A stretch of DNA of 64,000 bases from Utricularia gibba (Eukaryota; Streptophyta; Magnoliopsida; Lamiales; Lentibulariaceae). The DNA is taken from the NCBI GenBank assembly GCA_002189035.1, contig NEEC01000009.1:682001-746000 (forward strand). The letters are read 5' to 3'. Below, one piece after another: positions 55,840-64,000 of this stretch. The notes below the pieces were generated by a model. That model did not search any database, had not been told where the DNA came from, and saw only the letters and a list, made by a program, of their open reading frames with translations. The position numbers and the translations under genes are program-made. Position 1 is the stretch's first letter. The number at the start of each line of letters is the position of its first letter.

Positions 55840-57363
55840 GTAACGGGGTGATTAAATGTAAAAAACCCAATTTTAATGGTGGGAATCAGATCAGATCTCA
55901 ATCGGTACGAACGGTAATACAGGTTTAATGCAATGAGGGCAACCGCACAGTGCTTGTTTGTGGTGGCGCCGGAATTGGAACAGAAGATGGGTAGGCCATC
56001 AGACGTCTTTTTCCGACCTTGATGGTTGGAGTTGGAAGCATCGGTTACGTGAGTGAAAAGTATATTACGTGGAGATGGCGGTGGTGGGTTCCGACGGCGC
56101 CGCCGGTGGGATCATGTGTTGATATTATATTATATTGACAGTGAGGTAAATCCCGGTGCGGGCAGGGCAGAGCAGAGCAGAGAGAGGAAGGCAGTGGGAA
56201 GATGGGAACGGGAAGGGTCCCCTGAGATTTTTCACGTGACCGTGTTTCCTGGAGTGGCTGGCCCGCTTTAGCTCATTCAATTTCCTCGAACCGCCATCGA
56301 TCCCCGAGCTTGGAGCTACACCAACACAACAAGGAAAGGAAAGGAAAGGAAAGCCAGCCAAATCTTATCACCCCTCTGTAAATCTCTCCCGTCCTTTTCC
56401 TTCTCCGTGTGTACATAAATGGCGTGGGGCACACACTGACACACCCACCCACCCCCACACACACACACGGGCGTACGTAGGAGGAGACGGTGGACGGACT
56501 GCGGGGGAAGGGAGAGAGGGAGGGGTTTAGGTTTAGGGGGGTTTTAGGCCTGGGAAGGATGAGGGCGAAATGACGTGGGAAGGGTGGTCAGGCCGGCAAC
56601 TGTTAGTGAATAGAGTTGCAGCAGCAGCGCCCAGCTGAGCTGAGCTGAGAGAGCGCACAGGAGCGGGTTCAGAACCTGCCATTCAAATCTCTGCTCCATC
56701 GCTTTCCTCCTTCGTGCCCCACGTCGGAGATTGCGCCGGATCTACAGGCCCATCCTCTTTTATTGCCCCGCCTGTTTCTCAACACCGCCCCCCGCCCAAC
56801 GGATGCCTCCACACCCAATCAAAAAGAAAGAAATCCCGATGTTCATCGCATCGCCACCGCCAACCTCCTCATCCCCGCCCCGCGACTGAAACCCTCCCAA
56901 TTCGGCTCACGGTACCATACAACCCTCCAGTTGTCTTCCCATCGGCCGCCATGCACCACCACCTTTTGGGGCAAATCCACGTGGAAAAATCCAAAATGTC
57001 CTCCTGCTTCTGCATGCTGTCTTGTATTTTTCAATCATCCCTTAGGCGTTTATTTAATTCAGTTATTTAACTAATTCTGAAAAAAAAAGATATTGCTGAT
57101 TTTATATATATATTCAAAAATTCGAATAAAAATTTAATTAAACCCATTTATTACTACTAAAGTGGTTGTAAATCACCCTGTAAGAATGAGGTCAGAGTGG
57201 AATACGGACAAGCTAAAAAGGAAATAATAAATAATATTCAACTTTAAGTGGATGAAAATATGCGAGATTTCGGGCAATATTTTCCCCAAATTAATGAAAC
57301 AGTACCGGAATTTAGAATTTTTTTTACCTTTTTTTTAATGGGGTTTGGTTGTTTAAAAATGAC

Positions 57364-57370
57364 TATAAAA
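57364..57370 (+). promoter_or_regulatory. TATA box of CYP78A
   Basis: TATAAAA 95 bp upstream of the chosen ATG (57459). Confidence 0.6.
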
Positions 57371-57458
57371 TCCCCCTTGAGGAGCCCTGATTTCCTTCAG
57401 GGAGGGACCTGTTAAGTCCTAAACAGTGTGGAGTTTGAGTGAGTTAAGTGCGGCCACG

Positions 57459-59132
57459 ATGGAGTTGGCGACTAAGGATTCGCGGTGGTGGGTGTTTATG
57501 CTCCCTGCGTTTCTTGGATCCAAGACACTTGTGGACGAGTACGTGGTTTTGTCAGTGTTTCTGGCATTTCTCTCCGTCGCGATTCTCACCTGGTTTTACT
57601 CCCCTGGCGGCGGCGCCTGGAAGCACCGCAGGAACAGTGCAGGCCCAGCACAGATTCCTGGGCCAAGGGGGATTCCGGTTTTCGGCAGTTTGTTCAGTCT
57701 GAGCCGTGGCTTGGCTCATCGTACTCTGGGCAGAATGGCAGAGACAATGAACGCAAAGCAGTTGATGGCGTTCAGCATTGGGGCAACGCCGGCGGTGGTG
57801 ACTTCCGACCCGCAAATCGCCAAGGAGATTCTGATGTCGCAGCATTTCGCAGATAGGCCGATTAAGCAATCGGCGCGTAGTTTGATGTTCACTCGAGCGA
57901 TGGGCTTCGCTCCCAACGGTACTTATTGGCGTCTTCTCCGCCGTATCGCCGCGTCCCATCTCTTCGCCCCGCGGCAAATCGCCACCCAGGAATGCGGTCG
58001 TTTGTATGATTGCGCTGTGATGGTTAAGGGGATTTCGGGGGATATGGCCCGTGACGGCGTTGTCTCCGTGAGGAAGCATTTACAGGCGGCGTCCCTGAAT
58101 AATATAATGGGCAGCGTTTTTGGAAAGAGGTACGACGCTGCGGCGGAGGGAGAGGAGCTTAGACAACTTAAGGAAATGGTGAGGGAAGGATTCGAGTTGC
58201 TCGGAGCTTTCAATTGGTCGGATTTTCTGCCGTGGATGGCGTACGTTTACGACGCATATCGTATTGTCAGCCGCTGCGAGAAACTCGTTGTTCGTGTGAG
58301 GAAATTGGTGAAGGGCATTATCGAAGAGCACAGAGCGAGGGAGAAGAACGCATCGGGATCCCAGGATTTTGTGGATATCTTACTTTCCTTGGACGGCGAT
58401 GAGAAGCTCGGAGAAAATGACATGATCGCCGTTTTATGGGTAAGTTTTGTCGTCAAGTGCGTGCATTTGCTCTGTTTCGAACTTAAGGGGATTTGTTTTC
58501 TGCAGGAAATGATTTTCAGAGGAACAGATACAACAGCTTTACTGACAGAATGGGTTATGGCGGAATTAATTCTGCACCCTGAGATTCAATCCAAACTTAG
58601 GCAAGAACTCGACGCCGCCGTCGACAGCAAACCTTCACTAACCGCCGCAGACCTCGCGTCGCTGCCGTATCTTCAAGCGGTGGTGAAAGAAACTCTCCGT
58701 GTGCATCCTCCAGGCCCGCTTCTCTCATGGGCTCGTCTCTCCACCGCCGACGTTCATCTCAGCAACGGAATGGTCGTCCCCGCCGCCACAACCGCCATGG
58801 TCAACATGTGGTCAATCACGCACGACCCCGAGTTCTGGGAAAACCCACTCCAGTTCAAGCCGGAGAGATTCGTACCGAGCATGGGCGGCGAGGATATCGA
58901 CGTCCGCGGCGGCGATCTCCGACTCGCCCCGTTCGGCGCCGGGCGCCGCGTTTGCCCTGGGAAAAATCTCGGCATGGTCACAGTTACGCTGTGGGTGGCG
59001 GAGCTCGTCCGCCACTTCGAATGGATCGAGGACTCCAAGAATCCGGTTGATTTGACGGAGTTGCTGAAACTGTCGTGCGAGATGAAATGCCCGCTCTCCG
59101 CCGTGGCGCTCGATCGGAAACTTGCTTACTAG
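57459..59132 (+). CDS. CYP78A: Cytochrome P450 of the CYP78A family (KLUH-like)
   Basis: ER-anchored P450 monooxygenase; CYP78A members (KLU and relatives) set organ and seed size, with an unknown mobile product. Two exons (57459-58439, 58506-59132) encode 535 aa. N-terminal membrane anchor (about 25-52), proline hinge [14 protein letters not shown]-helix [16 protein letters not shown]-helix [13 protein letters not shown], ExxR in KETLR, PERF motif FKPERFVPS and heme loop [14 protein letters not shown] with the Cys ligand. The single-intron layout at the I-helix is the family norm. The start is the ATG of MELATKD; an upstream in-frame GTG was ignored. The 66-nt intron is a multiple of three without a stop, so intron retention would add 22 residues in frame. 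The gene looks intact. Confidence 0.96.
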   Translation: MELATKDSRWWVFMLPAFLGSKTLVDEYVVLSVFLAFLSVAILTWFYSPGGGAWKHRRNSAGPAQIPGPRGIPVFGSLFSLSRGLAHRTLGRMAETMNAKQLMAFSIGATPAVVTSDPQIAKEILMSQHFADRPIKQSARSLMFTRAMGFAPNGTYWRLLRRIAASHLFAPRQIATQECGRLYDCAVMVKGISGDMARDGVVSVRKHLQAASLNNIMGSVFGKRYDAAAEGEELRQLKEMVREGFELLGAFNWSDFLPWMAYVYDAYRIVSRCEKLVVRVRKLVKGIIEEHRAREKNASGSQDFVDILLSLDGDEKLGENDMIAVLWVSFVVKCVHLLCFELKGICFLQEMIFRGTDTTALLTEWVMAELILHPEIQSKLRQELDAAVDSKPSLTAADLASLPYLQAVVKETLRVHPPGPLLSWARLSTADVHLSNGMVVPAATTAMVNMWSITHDPEFWENPLQFKPERFVPSMGGEDIDVRGGDLRLAPFGAGRRVCPGKNLGMVTVTLWVAELVRHFEWIEDSKNPVDLTELLKLSCEMKCPLSAVALDRKLAY

Positions 59133-59798
59133 ACGCCAGTCATGTTGGAGTCTTTCCATTTTCCAATAATTCCCTTACGGCTTAGAGTTGCTATAAGAGG
59201 GTAGTCGTGTCTACTTATCTAGCGTTTTTTTGGTGCGTCTCTTCTTCTTAATATATTAAATAATTTAATTTATCTTTAAATAAAATTAATATTCTCTCAA
59301 AACACACTTTTTTTGTCAATATATTTTTTTAAATAAACCTACATATATCTAATTATATTTACAAAATTTGATAAAAAAAATATTCTATATAATTTTTTAA
59401 AGCATGTAATGAATTAATTATTTATTTCATGTTAATATAGCTCATCAAAAACCTTAATTTCTCGTTTGCTAAATAACATACAACTTGTCTAAAACGTTTC
59501 ATTTCATTGTGTACACTATTTTTTTCATTTTACATTCTTTTTTTTAAAATCAGGGAAAATATTTATCAGTTTTTAATTAACAAAATGATGTGGATAATTC
59601 ATTAAAAAACAAATTATCTACAAAAAGTAAATATTATATATATTTTTTAAATCAGCGGTTGTCTAAAATAAAACTAAATAATAAAATAAGAATAACAATT
59701 TAGGTAATAAATTGATTTCCTGGAAAAAAAAAAGGGAAAATGGGATGATTTTAAATTAGGCGATTCATTGCTTTTGATGCGTGTGGCAACTGGGAACG
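59133..59798. other. AT-rich spacer
   Basis: CYP78A 3' UTR followed by very AT-rich DNA (59230-59700). I see no gene. Confidence 0.5.
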
Positions 59799-60938
59799 AT
59801 GGAGTCTTCGGTGGGTGGTATCTCCGCTGAAGCAACGGGGATTGATGGCGGCTGCTTGTCGCCGGATGCAACAAGTCCTCCGGGGAACGGAATTTTTGTT
59901 TCCAGCTCCTGTTTAGGGCTGCCGATCATCCCCAATCTTCCAGATGATGTTTCGATCCAAATTCTAGCGCGAGTCTCCCGCTTTCTGTACCCAATAATCT
60001 CCCTAGTTTCTAAGTCATGGCGTTCGGCTTTGAATTCTCCGGAGATTTTCAGGGAAAGAGCTTTTCTCGGCACGTGGGAATCATCAATTTTCCTTTGTAT
60101 TCGTAAAGATTCTTGCTTCAGTTGGTATTCCGTAAAGCGGATGGCCATTCCTCTCCCTCCTATTCCTCATCACCTCGTTGGATCATCGGTGGTGTCTGTT
60201 GGACCTAAATTTTTTGTCATCGGTGGATCAATCAGGGATAATCCCAGTAACATTACTTGTGTGTTTGATTGCAGATTTAATCGATGGGAATTGGGGCCTA
60301 AAATGCGTGTTTGCCGTGAATTCTCTGCCGCAGGGGAATATAACGGAAACATACTTGTTATAGGCGGTTGTAATGTGAATAATTTGGCAGGAATAATGAA
60401 CTGGGCCGAGGTTATTGATCCTAAACAAGGGATAACAACTGGTGTCCCTTGTCCAGTTGAGGTGAAGCACAAGTGGATGCACGCAAGTGCAATGATGGGA
60501 AGTAAGTTCTATGCGATGGCAGATAGGGGTGGTGTAGTTTATGACGTGGTGAATGGGGAATGGTCAAATGTGCCCAAAAGACTGGATCTTGGGTGGAGAG
60601 GTAGAGCTGCTATGGTGGGCAATGTACTGTATTGTTATGACTACTTGGGAAAGATTAAGGGATATGATAGCCAGAGGGATGTATGGTTGGAGTTGCGCGG
60701 GTTGGAAAAGAGTTTGCCAAGGTTCTTGTGCAGTGCCACAATGGCTAACATGGGTGGAAGGTTGTGCGTAGTTTGGGAAGAGAAGAAAAATGGGAAGGAG
60801 TTGGATATATTATGCGCTGAAATTGAAGTAAGGACTGATGGTGATGGTGGTTTGCGTGGGACACTACTGAGGCTTGATGTTATTCTCGTGTTACCGAAAC
60901 CCGTTGCAATTTCCCATTGTTTAGGAGTGACATTTTGA
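59799..60938 (+). CDS. F-box/kelch-repeat protein
   Basis: Substrate adaptor of an SCF ubiquitin ligase. Single exon, 379 aa. A Gly/Ser-rich N-terminus is followed by the F-box (about 45-90: IPNLPDDVSIQILARVSRFLY, SLVSKSWRSALNSPE), then ERAFLGTWESSIFLCI and kelch-type blades (FVIGGSIRDNPSN, CRFNRWELGPKM, NGNILVIGGCN, HASAMMGSKFYAMADRGGVV, YDVVNGEW, GKIKGYDSQRDVWLELRGL). The layout fits the small F-box/kelch group related to SKIP/At1g-type proteins, but I do not assign a member. The start is the ATG of MESSVGG; an upstream GTG extension was rejected. No damage seen. Confidence 0.92.
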   Translation: MESSVGGISAEATGIDGGCLSPDATSPPGNGIFVSSSCLGLPIIPNLPDDVSIQILARVSRFLYPIISLVSKSWRSALNSPEIFRERAFLGTWESSIFLCIRKDSCFSWYSVKRMAIPLPPIPHHLVGSSVVSVGPKFFVIGGSIRDNPSNITCVFDCRFNRWELGPKMRVCREFSAAGEYNGNILVIGGCNVNNLAGIMNWAEVIDPKQGITTGVPCPVEVKHKWMHASAMMGSKFYAMADRGGVVYDVVNGEWSNVPKRLDLGWRGRAAMVGNVLYCYDYLGKIKGYDSQRDVWLELRGLEKSLPRFLCSATMANMGGRLCVVWEEKKNGKELDILCAEIEVRTDGDGGLRGTLLRLDVILVLPKPVAISHCLGVTF

Positions 60939-61219
60939 AAGTGAGTCTGAGGATTTAAGACCTGCTAAATCATCAAGCTTCGCTTAAGAATCGGTTCTTT
61001 TGACTGTTGCGTGCACTTCATTTGGCAATTCTAATAGAGATAAAGAAATAACATGTGCAAGGAACATCATTACAGTGACTGTTTGTTGGTACGCAAGATC
61101 TCAAACTTTGTGAAGGAAGCCGCGGTTGTTTATTGTGACAGCCGAATCTTTCCGGCAGTTTAAGAAACTGTGACAGAAAGAACTGACAAATGAAGGTATT
61201 GGGCAATACTTTGTTCCTT

Positions 61220-62974
61220 CTACCTTCTCAGGAAGTTCTCTGTTTGTAGCAGAACCTGCGGATGCGTTCATAAATGAGTCATAAATCAGCGTATTCCCTA
61301 CTAAAGAAAAAAGTTGCTTCGAAACGGTGTGGAAAAGGTAAGAAACAAACCTCAAGCGCGATCGCATGTTCTGTGATTTTGCAGACATCCTTTACTCCAA
61401 GTTTTGCTGCAATATCTGTCACAAGAGAAGCATGTTCGCATGCCAACTATTAATCTAGATGTTACCCTTTATGAGAGGATAGTGGTTGGAAACTGGAAGA
61501 TAGAGAGAGATCACACGTTGTAGAGAAACTTTCACATCTGCATTGGCATATGATTCACCCCTCTCTTCAAACAGTGCTGATAATTTCTTCATGGTCTGTA
61601 ACAAATGTACACTTAGTTATGAAGTTTGTTGTACTTGTCTCTTTTAGAAATTCAGAGTAGACATCATACCTCAGTGTACACTTCTCCAGATTGCTGATGC
61701 AAAAGGGGCCGGGAATGTGTCCCAACTGCAGTGATCCTTCGAGCTAAAGCTTCCAACGGTACATCTAGCCAAATGCTGATGCCCTTCCCCATGTGCTTCC
61801 TGTTTCACTTAAAAAAAACGCTGACACTGGAACAGCCTTTTCGTGGAGAGGTGAACTATGGGCGAAAGTGTTGGCATACCAATTGACTGGTCGAATCACC
61901 GCACCCCCACCAGTGGAAACAACCAAATTATGCATCAAAGACAACTTCTGCAGCACCTGGGTCTGATGAAAAAGCAGACAAGATAGAGATTGTCAGTGAG
62001 AACTGCACTAGAAAAGGATCAAACTTTGTGATTGTCCATGCCTATGAGTTTCTGTATAAAGTTCTATTGGACTATCTGTTTTTCCGATTTTTTGTTTGTC
62101 GCCAGGAATTTTATATTCTATGGGCATTTCATGTTCATCCTACTGACCTCATAGTCTCTGAAGAAGCTCTCACCATATGATTTAAAGATTTCAGCAACTG
62201 AATTTCCCCAGCAGCCTCCTCTATTAGTGTGTCACTGAGACATTCTCCAAAAGCGCAAGGGCTTAATTTTATGTTTATGTCTCACATTCACAAGATGTAA
62301 GAGTGATATTTCCAGCTAACCAGTCACAAAATGAGTAACCAAGAGACTCTGACAAAACTTTTCCCACAGTTGTTTTCCCAGATCCCATCATCCCTGTTGT
62401 GGATAAAAAAAGAAAAGATATGTATCCAACAAATAAAGAGAAAACTAATATAAAAAAGGAGCCTATGATTGTACTCACCAACAAGATACAGACATCTTCC
62501 ATTTAAATATTCTTCAACTTCCTCAGATTTACGCAGTAATTGCATCTAAAATGAATATCAAGTTAGCTACAAGAGATTTCTGGTTCAGAGAATACTTTGC
62601 ATATGAGAAAGATGTTGAATGTTTTAATACTTTTATGATCTTTGTTTCATCAGAAAGCGCCGGAGAGCAATCTGGTTTCAAGACTGAAGCTATAAAGAGA
62701 AAACCAATGTAACTTTAGTGCCAGAAGCATCTCATGGATTTTTTTCCCATATTTGGTGCTAAAATATAAGTTCACCAGGAGCGCTTTCTGAAGAACATGA
62801 TATATGCACCAACGGAGGTTCATATCTCCCCCTTCTTCTGCTAGTATTCAAAAAAACACTTAAACTGTGCTTATGCTGCACATGAAAACTGGAAAACTGC
62901 ACAGAAACGCCATGTTTTGTTTCCAAAATCCTCGATGTATGCGGCCAAGTACAGTGGAGATATCCCACATCCAT
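61220..62974 (-). CDS. SK: Shikimate kinase, chloroplastic, one apparent frameshift
   Basis: Phosphorylates shikimate in the plastid shikimate pathway to aromatic amino acids. Ten exons on minus (62974-62776, 62683-62631, 62545-62479, 62393-62321, 62234-62148, 61962-61880, 61799-61670, 61595-61517, 61415-61351, 61255-61220); 290 aa corrected. Residues 1 to about 80 form a Ser/His-rich transit peptide; then [27 protein letters not shown] (P-loop), [16 protein letters not shown] (shikimate-binding Asp), [51 protein letters not shown], the lid SRPLL, and [15 protein letters not shown]. The fifth exon breaks at the C-run 62206-62209 (plus strand); one more base turns EAAGEIQLL into [12 protein letters not shown] and makes the total a multiple of three. 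Head-to-head with the DRG-type gene. Confidence 0.93.
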
Positions 62975-63269
62975 ATTAGAAAGCTTCCTTTTCCCCCAGA
63001 AAACTCAAAACTACACGTATAGCAACAATCAAAATGGTGAAGATTAGCTAAAAGGCATCAATAAAAGAAAAACCACTCCATCGAAGGCCAGCTATGACTC
63101 AACTTAAAACAACCCGTAACGAAATTTCAATTGTATCGCAATAAAGACCCAATCTTTCGAGATCACCAGCAAACGGACGAGAACCCAGTTGCAATAAAGG
63201 AAAATTCAACCAAATCTACAGGAAAGGCAGACACCTACCTAACATAAGTCACATTTCCAAAGTGGGATT

Positions 63270-63540
63270 CTTCAAATCTAAATGAAGCACCATAGTCAGA
63301 ACCCTGACAATGTTCTCTTATCGTAGATGCGTGAGGACATGAACCACTATTGGCTTGGCGAAGCCAAACTCAGACCGGTGGTTGGTAGAATGTGCTTTAC
63401 TCGGTAAAAAGAAAGCGCGAGTTGTGTTAGGTATGCGCCTACCCGCCTTCGATCAGCTCGGTAGTGTAGCTTTCTTCCAGACGGATGGCATCATACCTTG
63501 GTAGGTACCGTGTCCCATAAAATATAGATTTCTGCCCAGA
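63270..63540. other. Hairpin-rich, GC-richer non-coding block
   Basis: Composition near half GC, higher than its AT-rich surroundings, and without an open frame. Perfect short hairpins: TTGGCTT/AAGCCAA with a GGCG loop (63350-63367); TTTAC/GTAAA with a TCG loop (63396-63408); and a long stem AAGAAAGC (63409-63416) with GCTTTCTT (63469-63476), continued inside by CGAGTTG (63418-63424) against CAGCTCG (63454-63460, one G-T pair). Inside the last loop TAGG pairs with CCTA. This could be a structured RNA gene or an inserted piece of organelle DNA such as group II intron sequence. I could not match it to a known family from memory. Confidence 0.35.
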
Positions 63541-63641
63541 CCAACAACGGATCTAGTCATCAATGCATTTCCAGGTTCTCCACCGGTTTACCGGTCCAAA
63601 TCCGTCGGTTTACAAGGCTTTTTAGATGGTTTACCTGTAAC

Positions 63642-63654
63642 GGCCCAATGGGCC
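63642..63654. promoter_or_regulatory. Palindromic site II element
   Basis: GGCCCAATGGGCC, a two-fold TGGGCC element 136 bp upstream of the DRG-type start codon, typical of housekeeping and translation-related promoters. It may also serve the divergent shikimate kinase gene. Confidence 0.65.
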
Positions 63655-63789
63655 TATAATCTGGGTTTCTAAGAAACACAACTTTGTAGGGAGTGCTTCA
63701 AAGTTCCGTCCACGGCTCAGGTGTTCTCCGATTGGAGTCGACGCCGGCGGCAACCGTTTTACAGAGGGTAAACCCTTGATACCATCCAA

Positions 63790-63831
63790 ATGGCGACGGT
63801 TATGCAGAAAATAAAGGACATCGAAGATGAG
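63790..63831 (+). CDS. DRG: Developmentally regulated GTP-binding protein (DRG), first exon only
   Basis: MATVMQKIKDIEDE followed by a GTAATC donor at 63832. This is the conserved start of plant DRG GTPases (OBG/DRG superfamily, ribosome-associated). In these proteins it continues with the MA-TQKNKAT block, which must lie in an exon beyond the right edge of the window. Only 42 nt are visible, so the assignment rests on this signature and on the site II promoter. Confidence 0.75.
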
Positions 63832-64000
63832 GTAATCAACGAGTCGATTGATAGTGTGCGGTATGCCATTCGCTGAAATTAACGGCAGTTTTAGTTTTTT
63901 AGAGTTTCGTCCTTCAGGCATTCGGTTCAGAACAATTGGTAGTGTGCTTGTAAGATTTTGTTTCAGTGTCTTCGGATGCTACTGTTGGGGTTCCCATTTT

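Larger units (their letters stand above)
53871..57458. other. Long spacer with microsatellites upstream of CYP78A
   Basis: 53871-54400 may include promoter of the small minus-strand gene. 54637-54735 has a group of GGGCC/TGGGC words and AAACCCTAA. 54830-55260 is GC-rich and open on minus but unrecognised. 55320-55700 is AT-rich. 56330-56353 is (GGAAA)n, and 56438-56468 is CCCAC/CA-rich. 56480-56960 is GC-rich leader-like DNA without a domain. 57060-57360 is AT-rich. A TATA box (TATAAAA, 57364-57370) precedes CYP78A. Confidence 0.45.

Noticed and set aside
56714-57074. Pro/His/Arg-rich open frames upstream of CYP78A
   Set aside because: Two overlapping frames of low complexity, no domain; probably promoter or leader DNA.
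57426-57458. N-terminal extension of CYP78A from 57426
   Set aside because: It starts with GTG; the first ATG (57459) gives the normal family N-terminus.
128-62974. Programmed ribosomal frameshifting as explanation of the repeated breaks
   Set aside because: The families involved are not known to use it, sites share no slippery sequence or downstream structure, and several breaks lie at different places in unrelated genes. Missing bases in G/C runs explain all of them more simply.
1-64000. CRISPR arrays, rRNA, tRNA, LTR retrotransposon or viral genes
   Set aside because: No spaced direct repeats, no rRNA or tRNA signatures, and no reverse transcriptase, integrase or gag motifs were found in either strand.

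Overview
This window is nuclear DNA of a flowering plant. The genes have many short GT-AG introns (two use GC-AG), and the recognisable proteins are plant families: HOOKLESS1-like acetyltransferase, class I formin, plant VDAC, Aux/IAA, HD-Zip II, ACT-repeat (ACR), CYP78A, plastid shikimate kinase and BCAT, RKP, HIT4. The spacers are short and strongly AT-rich. There are no prokaryotic features, rRNA or tRNA genes. I cannot name the species.

Layout: 0.1-1.6 kb HLS1-like (+); 2.3-5.0 formin (+); 5.3-7.0 VDAC (+); 8.6-10.3 BSD-domain protein (-); 10.6-13.1 ACR-type ACT protein (-); 14.4-18.1 DEAD-box helicase of the RH16 type (+). From 18.4 to 21.7 kb lies a patch of gene debris: an mTERF fragment, a 24-bp minisatellite, a long CTTCTT-rich degenerate repeat, a one-domain expansin remnant, and a 3' fragment of the ribonucleotide reductase large subunit. 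Then 22.0-24.7 HflX GTPase (+), tail to tail with BCAT (24.9-27.0, -); 28.9-30.0 HD-Zip II (+); 31.0-32.1 RMD5/GID2-like ligase subunit (+), convergent with an Aux/IAA (32.7-34.3, -). A long AT-rich spacer (34.3-39.0) with MITE-like repeats follows, then a small membrane protein (39.0), a CYSTM protein (41.9), a broken HIT4-like gene (43.3-45.1), the RKP ubiquitin ligase (46.5-51.6), two conserved plant proteins of unknown function (52.0-53.9), CYP78A (57.5-59.1), an F-box/kelch gene (59.8-60.9), shikimate kinase (61.2-63.0, -) and the first exon of a DRG-type GTPase running off the right edge. The genes are independently regulated housekeeping and developmental genes, not a pathway cluster.

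The strongest unexpected signal is systematic. Nine genes need thirteen single-base corrections to read through, and every one is a missing base in a short G or C run. Adding these bases makes eight of the nine coding lengths exact multiples of three and restores conserved motifs. HIT4-like is the exception: it stays broken because exons are missing. This points to consensus error rather than mass pseudogenisation. The mTERF, RNR, HIT4 and expansin remnants carry different damage (missing exons, missing domains, an in-frame stop) and look like real decay. I found no convincing novel multi-gene system. The best unexplained non-coding item is a hairpin-rich, GC-richer block at 63.3-63.5 kb.
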